A stretch of 64,000 nt of DNA from NCBI RefSeq assembly GCF_900110075.1, contig NZ_FOCJ01000008.1, positions 62,001-126,000 on the forward strand, written 5' to 3'. The notes below the pieces were generated by a model. It was not told where the DNA came from and made no database searches. It was given only the letters and a program-made list of their open reading frames with translations. The position numbers and the translations under genes were made by a program. Numbering within the stretch: the stretch's first letter is position 1; every line of letters starts with the position of its first letter. Below, one piece after another: positions 28,741 to 36,740 of the stretch. This stretch comes from Paenibacillus sp. OV219 (lineage in GTDB: Bacteria > Bacillota > Bacilli > Paenibacillales > Paenibacillaceae).

Positions 28741-29643
28741 CTTCGCCAGAAACTGCTCCAGCGTCTCATTGTCTTTCTTGACCTGCCCAGCTACGACCAC
28801 GCCGACATATCGGATATGCCAAGGCTCGTACATGTAGCCGGTCAGACCCTCTTTACCCTTCTCATAACGGATGATGAAGCCGTAATCCGCAGCGTGCTCC
28901 GCCAACCATTTGCCTTCCTTGGACTCGCCGAAGCTCTCGTCAAGATTATAGTTCACGCTCGCGCTGGAGACGTCCATCGCAAGTCCAGTCTGATGCTCGC
29001 TCTGTCCAGGGTGAGCGCTGAACGTATTCGCTTCATCTTCGCCGTTCTCGCGGGCATAGTTGTCGAATATCGATTTCTGCGCCACATACGACCGATACCC
29101 GGATACTGCAGCCAGCTCAATATCCTCCTTCTTCGCGCCAGCGAACAATTTCTCCAGCGCTTGTGCAGCAATCGCGCGGAGCTGCTGCTTCGGGCTGGTA
29201 CCTGAGAAGGAGAAGGTCACCTTCGCTACGACGAGATCGTTAGGCGAATAAGTCGAGGCAAGCTCGCGTTTCTTATTGACGAGGACGAGCGGGCTGTTCA
29301 TATTCGTCACGATATCCTTACCACCGGCGTTCTTCGTTACCGTCAGCGCAGGTGAATTCTCGTGCATAAATGCCTGAAAAGCAGCCTGGCTGCTCGTCAT
29401 CGTTGCAGATGCGGCGGCCACTTCTTTGTCATCCGTCTGTCCCGCTGTATCATTGCCCTTCGAGTCTGTTGCTTTCGTGGAGGTAGAGCTATCTTGATTC
29501 TGTTGACTGCTGCCAACGGAAGCTGGAGCTTTATTATCCAACCGGTTGAACAGATCGCCAAAGATTGTAGTTTGTGACGATAAAATAACGACTGCGGCAG
29601 CAACACCGAGTACGGCCGAGCTAATTGCAATTGATTTTTTCAA
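28735..29643 (-). CDS. Membrane-anchored D,D-carboxypeptidase, VanY/M15B family
   Basis: 302 residues. An N-terminal hydrophobic segment (about 5-24) serves as signal or anchor, a Ser/Thr/Gln-rich linker follows to ~80, and the catalytic domain (about 110-300) holds VSGYRSYVAQKSIFDNY, SAHPGQSEHQTGLAMDVS with zinc ligands His and Asp, and EPWHIRYVG with the third ligand His and catalytic Glu. Such enzymes remove the terminal D-Ala from peptidoglycan stems outside the membrane. The start is TTG 29643, eight bases after AGGAGG; no ATG is better placed. No other vancomycin-resistance genes are near, so a housekeeping wall role is likely. Confidence 0.92.
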   Translation of the reverse strand: MKKSIAISSAVLGVAAAVVILSSQTTIFGDLFNRLDNKAPASVGSSQQNQDSSTSTKATDSKGNDTAGQTDDKEVAAASATMTSSQAAFQAFMHENSPALTVTKNAGGKDIVTNMNSPLVLVNKKRELASTYSPNDLVVAKVTFSFSGTSPKQQLRAIAAQALEKLFAGAKKEDIELAAVSGYRSYVAQKSIFDNYARENGEDEANTFSAHPGQSEHQTGLAMDVSSASVNYNLDESFGESKEGKWLAEHAADYGFIIRYEKGKEGLTGYMYEPWHIRYVGVVVAGQVKKDNETLEQFLAKF

Positions 29644-29681
29644 AGGCCTTGCCTCCTACATATTACGCTTCTTCTACAACA

Positions 29682-29709
29682 ATTATAGACGCTTGACACC
29701 CTTTTACAA
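29682..29709 (-). promoter_or_regulatory. SigA-type promoter of the VanY-like gene
   Basis: On the minus strand TTGTAA, 16-base spacer, TATAAT, some 40 bases before the TTG start. Confidence 0.65.
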
Positions 29710-29925
29710 CTGGGGACAGCTGCCAAAGAACGTCAATCGCTTGTCCTGTATAAGTGAAGACGATTAACTGACACATTTTGTTGCAATGCGCTGTCATATC
29801 GCGTGAAAAGGTGGATATTCAGTAAAATCCTGCTAAAAAATGTCTTTCCTACTCGCTGTCAATTGGTGTAAAATTTCTGCTGTAGCTGTATACCTAAAAA
29901 GAGATCATCATGGAGGAACGAGAGA

Positions 29926-31557
29926 GTGAAGACCAACAGTAGCACGCTGACTTTCGCAAGAAAACTAGTACTCGCAATGGTTACCATTATTATCGCTTTT
30001 ACAACATTCCACACGTATGAAGCACATGCAATGAACGTATGGGGAATCTACAAGGAAGCGGTAGCGCTCGAGCAAAAAGGCAAATATGCCGAAGCGATTG
30101 CCAAGTATAAGCTAATTATTCCGGAGTTTGTGAAGAATAAGGAGTACGGTAATTCCGCGAATATGTACCGCTATGTCGGCAACGACTATGCAAAGCTGAA
30201 GCAGTACGACGATGCTGTGGCAGCCTGGGATAAGGAAGCGGAATACTCCGGCAAAGCAAATCAGACTCAGATTAGCATTGCCGCGAAGCGCAAAGCCGAT
30301 ATGCTGCGCAGCTCCGCGAAGCTGTTCGTAGAGACCAAAGCAGCTGATGTCGGCACATCGTATACGCATGGCGCAAAGTTTGAGCCGAAGAACGGCGCTT
30401 ACATTGGCGCTTATGCAGAGCGCGATCCGGCGGTTCATAATGCAGCGACGTCGAAACCGTTCTACACAGAGAAGTTTCCTGAGCTGACTGGCAAGAAGCA
30501 CGCCGCGTATTTGTTCTATTTTACATACGGTCAACCGCTGTCCTCGATTAAGAGTCACCTCGACCACGCGCGCGCTGCAGGTACGGCGATTGAGCTTGGT
30601 GTTCAGCCGCTCAAAGGGCTCAGCGAAGTGCAGGACAACGAATATTTGCACCAGCTGGCACGTGATATCGAAGATGCCGGCGTGAAGGTCTTCCTACGTT
30701 TTGCAAACGAAATGAACGGCGATTGGGTGCCATGGCACGAAGATCCGAAGGTCTACATCGAGAAGTTCAGACTCGTTGCTAAGGTGTTCCATCAGGAAGC
30801 TCCTAATAATGTTGCAATGGTATGGGCGCCGGATCGTCAGCCAGAGTACAGCATCGAGAGCTACTACCCAGGCGATGATGCAGTCGATTGGGTCGGCGTA
30901 AGCTTGTACTCGATCTTTAACCCGACGCTTGACCCGCTCAAACAAGGCCAGGACCGCTCGAGTCACCTCGAGAAGTTCGATTTTATTTATAAGAAATACT
31001 CTGCACGCAAGCCTGTCTTCATCTCAGAAGGCGGTGTTGCATACATGTATCCAGAGAAGCAGCAGGATAAGACCGATTGGGCGGTTTACAAAATGAAAGA
31101 GTTCTACTCGACCTTGCCAATGCTCTATCCTAAGGTGAAGGCGGCATTCTGGTTCGACAGCAACCACGATCAGACTGCAGCCTCGACACGGATGAAATAT
31201 TATATGCTTTCGGCGAATGAGAAGCTATTAAACGCATACAAGAAGTCTGTAGCTAATCCGTTCTACCTCAGCAACGTTGGCGATGAATCTCCGGTTGCAT
31301 ACAAGCCAGTGAATACCGTTTCAGCTGTAGCTGCAGGAACGCAGAAGATTTCCGCTTATATGAAGACATGGTCGCCGACGCTTGCCAAGGTGACATATGA
31401 AATCGGCGGTAAGCTCGTTGCCACAGCAACCGATTCGCCATGGACAGCAAGCATCAACTTCGCGCCGTACAAAGGCAAGAAGATTGACGTTGTGCTGAAG
31501 GCTTACAGCAACAACACGCTTATTACGACGCAGAAGGTCGCTGTCAGCGTGAAATAA
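29926..31557 (+). CDS. Secreted TPR-linked GH26-like glycoside hydrolase
   Basis: 543 residues. A signal peptide (about 1-35, ending EAHA) is followed by two TPR-like helical hairpins (about 38-130: ALEQKGKYAEAIAKYKLII, YAKLKQYDDAVAAWDKEAE), a GH26-like barrel (about 150-430) and a C-terminal Ig-like domain (about 455-543). Likely acid/base Glu262 lies in LRFANEMNGDWVPW and nucleophile Glu368 in PVFISEGG, the GH26 arrangement of beta-mannanases and related enzymes. The substrate is not readable. GTG 29926 is nine bases after GGAGG. Single gene with a strong terminator. The TPR-hydrolase fusion is unusual for an extracellular enzyme. Confidence 0.85.
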   Translation: MKTNSSTLTFARKLVLAMVTIIIAFTTFHTYEAHAMNVWGIYKEAVALEQKGKYAEAIAKYKLIIPEFVKNKEYGNSANMYRYVGNDYAKLKQYDDAVAAWDKEAEYSGKANQTQISIAAKRKADMLRSSAKLFVETKAADVGTSYTHGAKFEPKNGAYIGAYAERDPAVHNAATSKPFYTEKFPELTGKKHAAYLFYFTYGQPLSSIKSHLDHARAAGTAIELGVQPLKGLSEVQDNEYLHQLARDIEDAGVKVFLRFANEMNGDWVPWHEDPKVYIEKFRLVAKVFHQEAPNNVAMVWAPDRQPEYSIESYYPGDDAVDWVGVSLYSIFNPTLDPLKQGQDRSSHLEKFDFIYKKYSARKPVFISEGGVAYMYPEKQQDKTDWAVYKMKEFYSTLPMLYPKVKAAFWFDSNHDQTAASTRMKYYMLSANEKLLNAYKKSVANPFYLSNVGDESPVAYKPVNTVSAVAAGTQKISAYMKTWSPTLAKVTYEIGGKLVATATDSPWTASINFAPYKGKKIDVVLKAYSNNTLITTQKVAVSVK

Positions 31558-31570
31558 GCTCGTTTGAAGG

Positions 31571-31607
31571 AACCCGGGGCGCCTTGCTTAAGGCGCCCCG
31601 GGTTTTA
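31571..31607 (+). terminator. Terminator of the GH26-like gene
   Basis: AACCCGGGGCGCCTT pairs perfectly with AAGGCGCCCCGGGTT around a four-base loop, then TTTATTTT. Confidence 0.93.
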
Positions 31608-31671
31608 TTTTGCAGACGATTCGCGTTACAATAGAGCTAGTCGAGTGTAAGGCATGGGAGGGTAAGCCAAG

Positions 31672-31845
31672 GTGGATGATATCATAACACTTCAGGGAAA
31701 GCTGCAGCTGGCGAATGCGGAGATCGAAGCGCTGCGGAAGGACAAGCTGCGGCTTACGCAGGAGCTCGCGAAGGTGCGCGGCATGCTGCGTGCAGGCGGT
31801 GCGGACAACATGTCCACGAAGCTGAAGGATGCGCTGCGGGAATAG
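31672..31845 (+). CDS. Small coiled-coil protein, 57 residues
   Basis: GTG 31672 follows GGGAGGG by nine bases and the frame ends at TAG 31843-31845. The product begins MDDIITLQGKLQLANAEIEA and continues with a heptad pattern rich in Leu, Glu, Lys and Arg (LRKDKLRLTQELAKVRGML), predicting one long amphipathic helix or coiled coil, then AGGADNMSTKLKDALRE. No family is recognised. It is the kind of short gene that automated calls miss; good ribosome site and coding-like codon use support it. The next small gene starts about 95 bases later and may share the transcript. Confidence 0.65.
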   Translation: MDDIITLQGKLQLANAEIEALRKDKLRLTQELAKVRGMLRAGGADNMSTKLKDALRE

Positions 31846-31939
31846 TTATTTTACAGGAGAAATTTACCGCCCGGGCTACTGGAAAGAAAGCGGAAAAAGA
31901 GCTACAATACAACTAGTACACACTAACGAGGTGATCTTA

Positions 31940-32146
31940 ATGTCCGAGAACGAGACGACGCCGGAAGTGCAGGAGCCGAAGAAGGTTTCCCTTGCAGAAG
32001 CAGTGAAGCAGAAGCTGGCTCAGAAGAAGCAGGAGCAGGCGAATGGTGCAGGTAAACAGAAGCATGGTCCAGGCGGCAACCAACAAACAATGAGAAGCCA
32101 AAATCATAAAAAAGTGAACAACCAGCGCAAGAAGATGGGCGTGTAG
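31940..32146 (+). CDS. Small basic hypothetical protein, 68 residues
   Basis: ATG 31940 is five bases after GAGGTGA. The product starts acidic (MSENETTPEVQEPKK), has a probable amphipathic helix SLAEAVKQKLAQKKQEQ, and ends basic and low in hydrophobic residues (NHKKVNNQRKKMGV), like a small nucleic-acid-binding or disordered protein. Family unknown. A longer in-frame reading from 31829 overlaps the coiled-coil gene and lacks a ribosome site. A terminator follows within eleven bases. Confidence 0.72.
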   Translation: MSENETTPEVQEPKKVSLAEAVKQKLAQKKQEQANGAGKQKHGPGGNQQTMRSQNHKKVNNQRKKMGV

Positions 32147-32156
32147 TTCAAACAAG

Positions 32157-32188
32157 AAACTGAAGGTGATTATGCCTTCAGTTTTTTT
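32157..32188 (+). terminator. Terminator after the small basic protein gene
   Basis: AAACTGAAGG pairs with CCTTCAGTTT, followed by further T residues. Confidence 0.88.
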
Positions 32189-32211
32189 GATATTAAAGGA
32201 GCGTATTGGGA

Positions 32212-32688
32212 TTGGAAAAGCAGGGGATCGGCGCTTCAGAGCGTCATGCGAATATAATTCTGGACAGCTATCATCGGCTAATTGGCAGGCCGCTCGTGGA
32301 AAGGGAAGCAACTCATGAATCGGCGGCTGCGCTGCTGTTCGAAGCTCCAATTGTGGTGCTCTCGCACGGGACGCAGGCGGACCCCGTGCTGAACTACGGC
32401 AATCGTGCGGCACTTGGTCTGTGGGAGATGGACTGGGATGCGTTCACGAATATAGAGTCGCGGCATACGGCGGAGCCGATGATTCAAGCTGAGCGGCAGC
32501 GGTTCCTCGAAGCGGTCGCGAGCCAAGGCTACATAGACGACTACAACGGCATCCGCATCTCGAGCAGCGGACGGAGATTTCGTATCGAGCAAGCGATTGT
32601 CTGGAACCTCTATGATGAGGATGGCGTTTATTATGGACAAGCTGCGACTTTTGAAAACTATACTTTTGTGCAGGAAGGGGAATACTAG
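32212..32688 (+). CDS. MEKHLA-domain protein
   Basis: 158 residues resembling the PAS-like MEKHLA domain: HANIILDSYHRLIGRPL, LFEAPIVVLSHGTQADPVLNYGNRAALGLWEMDW, FTNIESRHTAEP and GIRISSSGRRFRIEQAIVWNL (the second listed here as two adjoining segments). In plants the domain ends HD-ZIP III proteins; stand-alone bacterial forms have no defined role but probably sense a small ligand or light/redox. No ATG is available; TTG 32212 is ten bases after AAAGGAG, better than TTG 32206, which is only four away. Four bases before the next gene. Confidence 0.75.
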   Translation: MEKQGIGASERHANIILDSYHRLIGRPLVEREATHESAAALLFEAPIVVLSHGTQADPVLNYGNRAALGLWEMDWDAFTNIESRHTAEPMIQAERQRFLEAVASQGYIDDYNGIRISSSGRRFRIEQAIVWNLYDEDGVYYGQAATFENYTFVQEGEY

Positions 32689-32691
32689 CAA

Positions 32692-33048
32692 ATGGAAGCG
32701 TTAATCGGACACTGCTTGTCCAAGGCAGGCGCTATTAAGGAATTTCCGTTTGGCCCAGATCCGCTCGTTATGAAGGCCGGGGGCAAAATGTTCGCGCTCA
32801 TTCCTGGCGATGGATCGAGCATTTCGCTCAAATGCGATCCTGTCATCGCGGAAAATTTGCGCCAGCAGTACGAGGCGATAACTCCGGGGTATCATCTGAA
32901 CAAGAAGCATTGGAACTCAATTACGTTGGATGGGTCTGTTCCTGAGCAGGAGCTGCATGATATGATTGATCATTCTTATGAGCTGGTGCTGAAAGGAATG
33001 ACCAAGGCGGAGCGTGCCTGTATTGCGGAAGCTGCGGCAGAGGTCTAA
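32692..33048 (+). CDS. MmcQ/YjbR-family protein
   Basis: 118 residues, the family's normal size. EFPFGPDPLVMKAGGKMFALI, SISLKCDPVIAENLRQQY, ITPGYHLNKKHWNSI and MIDHSYELVLKGM are typical of the CyaY-like fold of YjbR proteins. They are often listed as DNA-binding, with little direct proof. ATG follows GAAGGGGAA. Overlapping transcription with the MEKHLA gene is likely, and a hairpin follows the stop. Confidence 0.85.
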   Translation: MEALIGHCLSKAGAIKEFPFGPDPLVMKAGGKMFALIPGDGSSISLKCDPVIAENLRQQYEAITPGYHLNKKHWNSITLDGSVPEQELHDMIDHSYELVLKGMTKAERACIAEAAAEV

Positions 33049-33095
33049 GCAGGTCTAAGCGCTATAAAAATCGAAACACCGAAGCATCGAAGCAC

Positions 33096-33128
33096 GAAGC
33101 CGCCGTGATTGGCGGCTTCGCTTATTTT
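33096..33128. terminator. Hairpin between convergent genes
   Basis: GAAGCCGCC pairs with GGCGGCTTC and TTATTTTT follows on the plus strand. It serves the MmcQ/YjbR gene and, overlapping its last bases, probably the lipase gene. Confidence 0.75.
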
Positions 33129-33910
33129 TGCGGACACCAGCCCGGCGGATCGGAACAGACAGCAGCTGTGAAGCCCGGGGCATCCTGCGCCAGATCGTTG
33201 AAATAGCTGCTGATGACATGGTTGCCCCCGATTGATCCGTACCGAAAGCTGCGTTTAACCTCTTCTTTGACATGTAAGTAATAGTAGCTCTTATCGGTTT
33301 TCGGTGATTGGTACACAAGCGGTGGAAGATGAGGCACGACATCGAATTCGTTCTGAATCCGGAAAGAGATGGGGACTGCTGCATTATAGGCACGGACGAA
33401 TGCGGGGTCGCCCGTCCTCGGTGATCCGAACGTATACGTAATGATTGTGTCCGGTTTCCGGTTAACAGCGATATCAAGCGAAGCCAGTGTCGCAAGCGCT
33501 CCGCCCAAGCTGTGGCCTGTGACGAAGAGCGGCTTATCGCTCGGCACTTGGTCAAGCAGCCGGAAGATTTGGTCGCGAGCGGACATGTACACCTCTGTGA
33601 AGCCGCGGTGCGTCATAACGCTTTTCTTACTGAGCGGCTTGAACGTCGTTTGTTGCGCGATCATGTCCGTCACCCAATCCGTTGGAGAGCTTGTGCCGCG
33701 GAAGGCTAGAATTACCGCTTGCGGCGATTCGATGACGAAGCCGAAAGGCTCTTCATTGCCAGTGAACGAAGACGCATTAAATGGGCCAATGACGCGATAG
33801 GAATCCGGCACGAGGAAGTAGCCGTTATTGTTGTATTGCATATAGGTTTGACCACAGACTGCAGCCAAAAAGATGGCTGTGCGAATATCAACCGTACTGC
33901 CGCTGCTCAT
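33122..33910 (-). CDS. Class 3 (fungal-type) lipase family protein
   Basis: 262 residues of the alpha/beta hydrolase fold. The nucleophile is Ser134 in VTGHSLGGALA; the acid is probably Asp190 in NEFDVVPHLPP, and a His near GGNHVISSYF completes the triad. AFRGTSSPTDWVTD carries the oxyanion region. There is no signal peptide, so the enzyme is cytoplasmic or leaves by another route. ATG 33910 is used because AAGGAGAGTGGG lies just upstream; the ATG at 33937 lacks a ribosome site. Activity on triglycerides is assumed from family only. Confidence 0.86.
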   Translation of the reverse strand: MSSGSTVDIRTAIFLAAVCGQTYMQYNNNGYFLVPDSYRVIGPFNASSFTGNEEPFGFVIESPQAVILAFRGTSSPTDWVTDMIAQQTTFKPLSKKSVMTHRGFTEVYMSARDQIFRLLDQVPSDKPLFVTGHSLGGALATLASLDIAVNRKPDTIITYTFGSPRTGDPAFVRAYNAAVPISFRIQNEFDVVPHLPPLVYQSPKTDKSYYYLHVKEEVKRSFRYGSIGGNHVISSYFNDLAQDAPGFTAAVCSDPPGWCPQK

Positions 33911-33988
33911 GATTGCACCCACTCTCCTTGCTCCCATTGTATGAACCGATAGGCCAATGTGCTTTAGGCCGTTGCCCTCGCCCGTGAC

Positions 33989-34014
33989 GATTCAAACGAT
34001 TGAAGTAGGGGTAA
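33989..34014 (+). promoter_or_regulatory. SigB-type promoter of the response-regulator phosphatase gene
   Basis: GATTCAA, 13-base spacer, GGGTAA. The identical elements and spacing occur before rsbV on the other strand (38396-38421). The general stress consensus is GTTTAA, 12-15 bases, GGGTAT, so the -10 fits well and the -35 only in part. Confidence 0.55.
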
Positions 34015-34065
34015 CGATTAACATAGAGAAGTAGATAAGAAAAAGACAAGCTAGGGAGATGGAAA

Positions 34066-35241
34066 ATGCGAATTGCCGTCGTTGACGATAATCCGATGAA
34101 CATAACGGTGGTCAGAGAAATTTTGAAGCGTGCGGGCTACACCGACATTGAGTCGGCGGGATCGGCAGGAGAGATGTTCTTGCTCCTTGGGCTTACGATG
34201 CAAGGCGAAGAGCCGGCTGATGGGCCGGGGGATGACGGGCACGGCGTTGATCTGATTTTGCTCGATATGATGATGCCTGGCATAGATGGGATAACAGCTT
34301 GCGCGATGCTGCAGCGATCTGTGCGGCTTAAAGATATTCCGGTAATTATGGTGACGGCGATCGGCGATTCCAAGAAGCTCGCGGAGGCGCTTGACGCTGG
34401 GGCGATCGACTATGTGACGAAGCCGATTAATCGCATCGAGCTGCTTGCTCGCATTCGCGTGGCGCTGCGGCTGAAGGTGGAGAAGGATTGGCATAAGGAG
34501 CGAGACCGACGGGTGCGCGAGGAGCTGCAGCTGGCGAGGGAAGTACAGCTAGCGGCACTGCCGCATAAGCTCGATGTCGAGGGTGTCGCGATAGATGCCA
34601 TCTTCCGCCCGTCCGAGGAGCTGTCCGGCGACTTGTACGCGTGGAACAGAATCGACGATCACCGTTATGGCATCGCCGTGATGGATGCGATGGGGCATGG
34701 GATCTCGTCCTCGCTTGCCTGCATGTTCATCGCCTCGGTGCTGAAAGAAGCGATGTCGAAGCAGGTGGAGCCGAAGCGGGTCATCCGGGAGCTGAACCGC
34801 CGCTCACTGCAGCTGCAGTTTGCGGATCAGCTGATTCAGTATTATTTTACGGGACTGTATATCGTCGTTGATCTCATTGAAGGCGTCGTCGAATATGTCA
34901 ATGCAGGCCATCCGCCGGGCATGATTATCCGCCAAGGCGGCGAGGTGGAGACGTTTGCACAAGGCGGCGTGGCAATTGGGATGTTCGGCGATATTGTCGT
35001 CGAGAAGCATACGCTGCCGATCAGCTCAGGCGACCGGATCGTGCTGCTGACTGACGGCATCTACGATCTCGTCGGCAGCGATAGCGAGGAAGACCGGCCG
35101 GCGAGCCTTACCGCACTGCTGCAGCCGTACGGCAGCAAGACCTCGCTCGCAGAGCTCGAAGCGGCGTTATTCCATGCCGGTCAGCGAGCGGAAGAGCTTC
35201 AGTCGGACGACCGCTGTTTGGTCGTTGTGGATATTAAGTGA
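34066..35241 (+). CDS. Response regulator-PP2C phosphatase (RsbY/RsbU-like activator of SigB)
   Basis: 391 residues. A receiver domain (1-~130) has the acidic pair Asp7-Asp8, phospho-acceptor Asp67 in ILLDMMMPG and Lys119 in YVTKPI. A short helical linker (LQLAREVQLAALP) leads to a PP2C/SpoIIE phosphatase domain (about 170-391) with LSGDLYAW, MDAMGHGISSS, AGHPPGMII and LLTDGIYD metal-site motifs. In Bacillus cereus the like-built RsbY dephosphorylates RsbV to free SigB, under control of hybrid kinase RsbK. Here rsbV-rsbW-sigB lie 1.5 kb away and share the promoter pattern, so the same job is inferred. ATG follows AGGGAGATGG. No sensor kinase is encoded in the window. Confidence 0.9.
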   Translation: MRIAVVDDNPMNITVVREILKRAGYTDIESAGSAGEMFLLLGLTMQGEEPADGPGDDGHGVDLILLDMMMPGIDGITACAMLQRSVRLKDIPVIMVTAIGDSKKLAEALDAGAIDYVTKPINRIELLARIRVALRLKVEKDWHKERDRRVREELQLAREVQLAALPHKLDVEGVAIDAIFRPSEELSGDLYAWNRIDDHRYGIAVMDAMGHGISSSLACMFIASVLKEAMSKQVEPKRVIRELNRRSLQLQFADQLIQYYFTGLYIVVDLIEGVVEYVNAGHPPGMIIRQGGEVETFAQGGVAIGMFGDIVVEKHTLPISSGDRIVLLTDGIYDLVGSDSEEDRPASLTALLQPYGSKTSLAELEAALFHAGQRAEELQSDDRCLVVVDIK

Positions 35242-35248
35242 GAATGGG

Positions 35249-35280
35249 GAGCCTCTGCTATGGCGGGGCTCTTTTGTTTT
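35249..35280 (+). terminator. Terminator after the response-regulator phosphatase gene
   Basis: GAGCC pairs with GGGCTC (one wobble or slip) and TTTTGTTTT follows. Confidence 0.65.
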
Positions 35281-35290
35281 GCGTGGACAA

Positions 35291-35346
35291 CAAAAAAACC
35301 GAGACAGGAGGAGGGGCAAACAGCCCCTACCTCAATTCTCGGTTTA
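35291..35346 (-). terminator. Terminator of the CorA-like gene
   Basis: On the minus strand AACCGAGA and TCTCGGTT pair, an inner GAGGTAGGGGC/GCCCCTCCTC stem fills the loop, and seven T follow. Confidence 0.88.
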
Positions 35347-35358
35347 CATCAAATCAAC

Positions 35359-36570
35359 CTATCGACTCGACCGTGATGGCAGCGGCGCGTCTTTCTCGTC
35401 GCGGCTGGTCTCGCCGTTGCCGCTCGCGCTGCTTGCGCCTTGCGCACCACGTACGCGGTTACTGCGGCTTGGCAACGGGCGTGGCAAGTCGCCGCTAGCT
35501 GCAACGGCATCGATGCCCGTGCCGGGGCCGACGATTTCGCCTCGGTGACGGCCGTTCAGCAGATCGCCGGTCCAGCCTTTGTGCCAGAGCCACCAATAGA
35601 TCAGCATGGTGACGATGACGATGATGGAGCAGACAGCAACGAAGCCCCACGGCTCGCCTGCCCAAGGAATACGCTTGAAATTCATGCCCCATACCGCACC
35701 GATAACCGTTGCAGGCATGAAAAGGGCGGTGAAGATCGTCAGCGTCTTCATAATATCGTTGCCACGGAAGTTCGAGATGGCGTCATCCATCATGAGGAGT
35801 GTATCGATCTCCATCGCATAATGGCTGAGCAGCGCTTCGATTCGCTCGAGCTTGAGCTCCATCCGTTTGTACTCTTCCTGATCAAGCAGCGTGTCCATGA
35901 ATGCTTCCTTAGCTGCGCCTTGAATTTCCTTAATCGGAATGAACAAGTGGCTCCAATGCAGCAGCTCATATCGCCGTTCGAAGATGGTGTTCATCAGTCC
36001 GGTACGGTTCTGCTTGCGCATCTTATGCTCCAAGTCGCCAAGCCTCGTCTCGAAACGGTCGAGCCCAATGTGGAACGTCTCCAGAATGGACCCGAGAACG
36101 ACGAAGAAGCCCTCTGGTGCGCTCTGGCAGCGGTTCAGCTTGTCCTGCCACGGGTCGACCTGCAGCCGAACGGATAAGCGCATGTCGCCGGCAAGCGTCA
36201 CGAGGCGAGACCTCGTGACGCGGAAATGCAGCGGCAGCACATCGGTCTCGTCCTCTGACAATTGAAACATAAGCGTCCCCTGCAGCACAGATTCGCCGCC
36301 GGCTAGCTCGCTGACGATAATTTGGTTGTGAGTGTTGCCTTCCATATCGCTTAGCCAGCCGGCAAGCTCAGGATAAGCATGCTTCAAGGCAGCGGCGCTT
36401 GCCTGCTTCACTTCAGCCTGCTCCTCGGCATGTTCTGCGAGCGCGGCTACGACAGAACCGCCGCCGGCAGCTCGAGTGCTACTGCGGCTGAGGCCGGATG
36501 ATTCTGGCCGCTGCTCGTTAAGCACGAGCCATTCCCATTTGGAAGGAAACTGCAGCAAACGATGCATCAT
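35359..36570 (-). CDS. CorA-family divalent cation channel with long C-terminal tail
   Basis: 403 residues. A cytoplasmic domain (1-~270) with long helices is followed by the two CorA membrane segments (about 275-293 and 308-328), separated by the pore signature GMN at 295-297 and the periplasmic loop. Known family members conduct magnesium or cobalt as pentamers. The protein continues some 70 residues past the second membrane segment, with a Gly-, Ser- and Arg-rich, probably disordered tail, whereas most CorA proteins end within a few residues of a basic KKRGWL-like motif. ATG 36570 follows GGAGG. The gene sits between the SigB module and its phosphatase gene, on the SigB strand. Confidence 0.9.
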   Translation of the reverse strand: MMHRLLQFPSKWEWLVLNEQRPESSGLSRSSTRAAGGGSVVAALAEHAEEQAEVKQASAAALKHAYPELAGWLSDMEGNTHNQIIVSELAGGESVLQGTLMFQLSEDETDVLPLHFRVTRSRLVTLAGDMRLSVRLQVDPWQDKLNRCQSAPEGFFVVLGSILETFHIGLDRFETRLGDLEHKMRKQNRTGLMNTIFERRYELLHWSHLFIPIKEIQGAAKEAFMDTLLDQEEYKRMELKLERIEALLSHYAMEIDTLLMMDDAISNFRGNDIMKTLTIFTALFMPATVIGAVWGMNFKRIPWAGEPWGFVAVCSIIVIVTMLIYWWLWHKGWTGDLLNGRHRGEIVGPGTGIDAVAASGDLPRPLPSRSNRVRGAQGASSASGNGETSRDEKDAPLPSRSSR

Positions 36571-36740
36571 GGTTTAGAGCCTCCTGCCGTGTCCGTTCAT
36601 ACGTGTTACTACCATCATAACGCGAACAATACACCGAGTACAACTCTAGCGCCGACAATTTTATCCAAAAGGGTTCCAGATAACGAAGGAAGCGCGCCAT
36701 CCGCGGTTCACAGTGTTCGTGCCGCAAGGATAGCGCGCTT

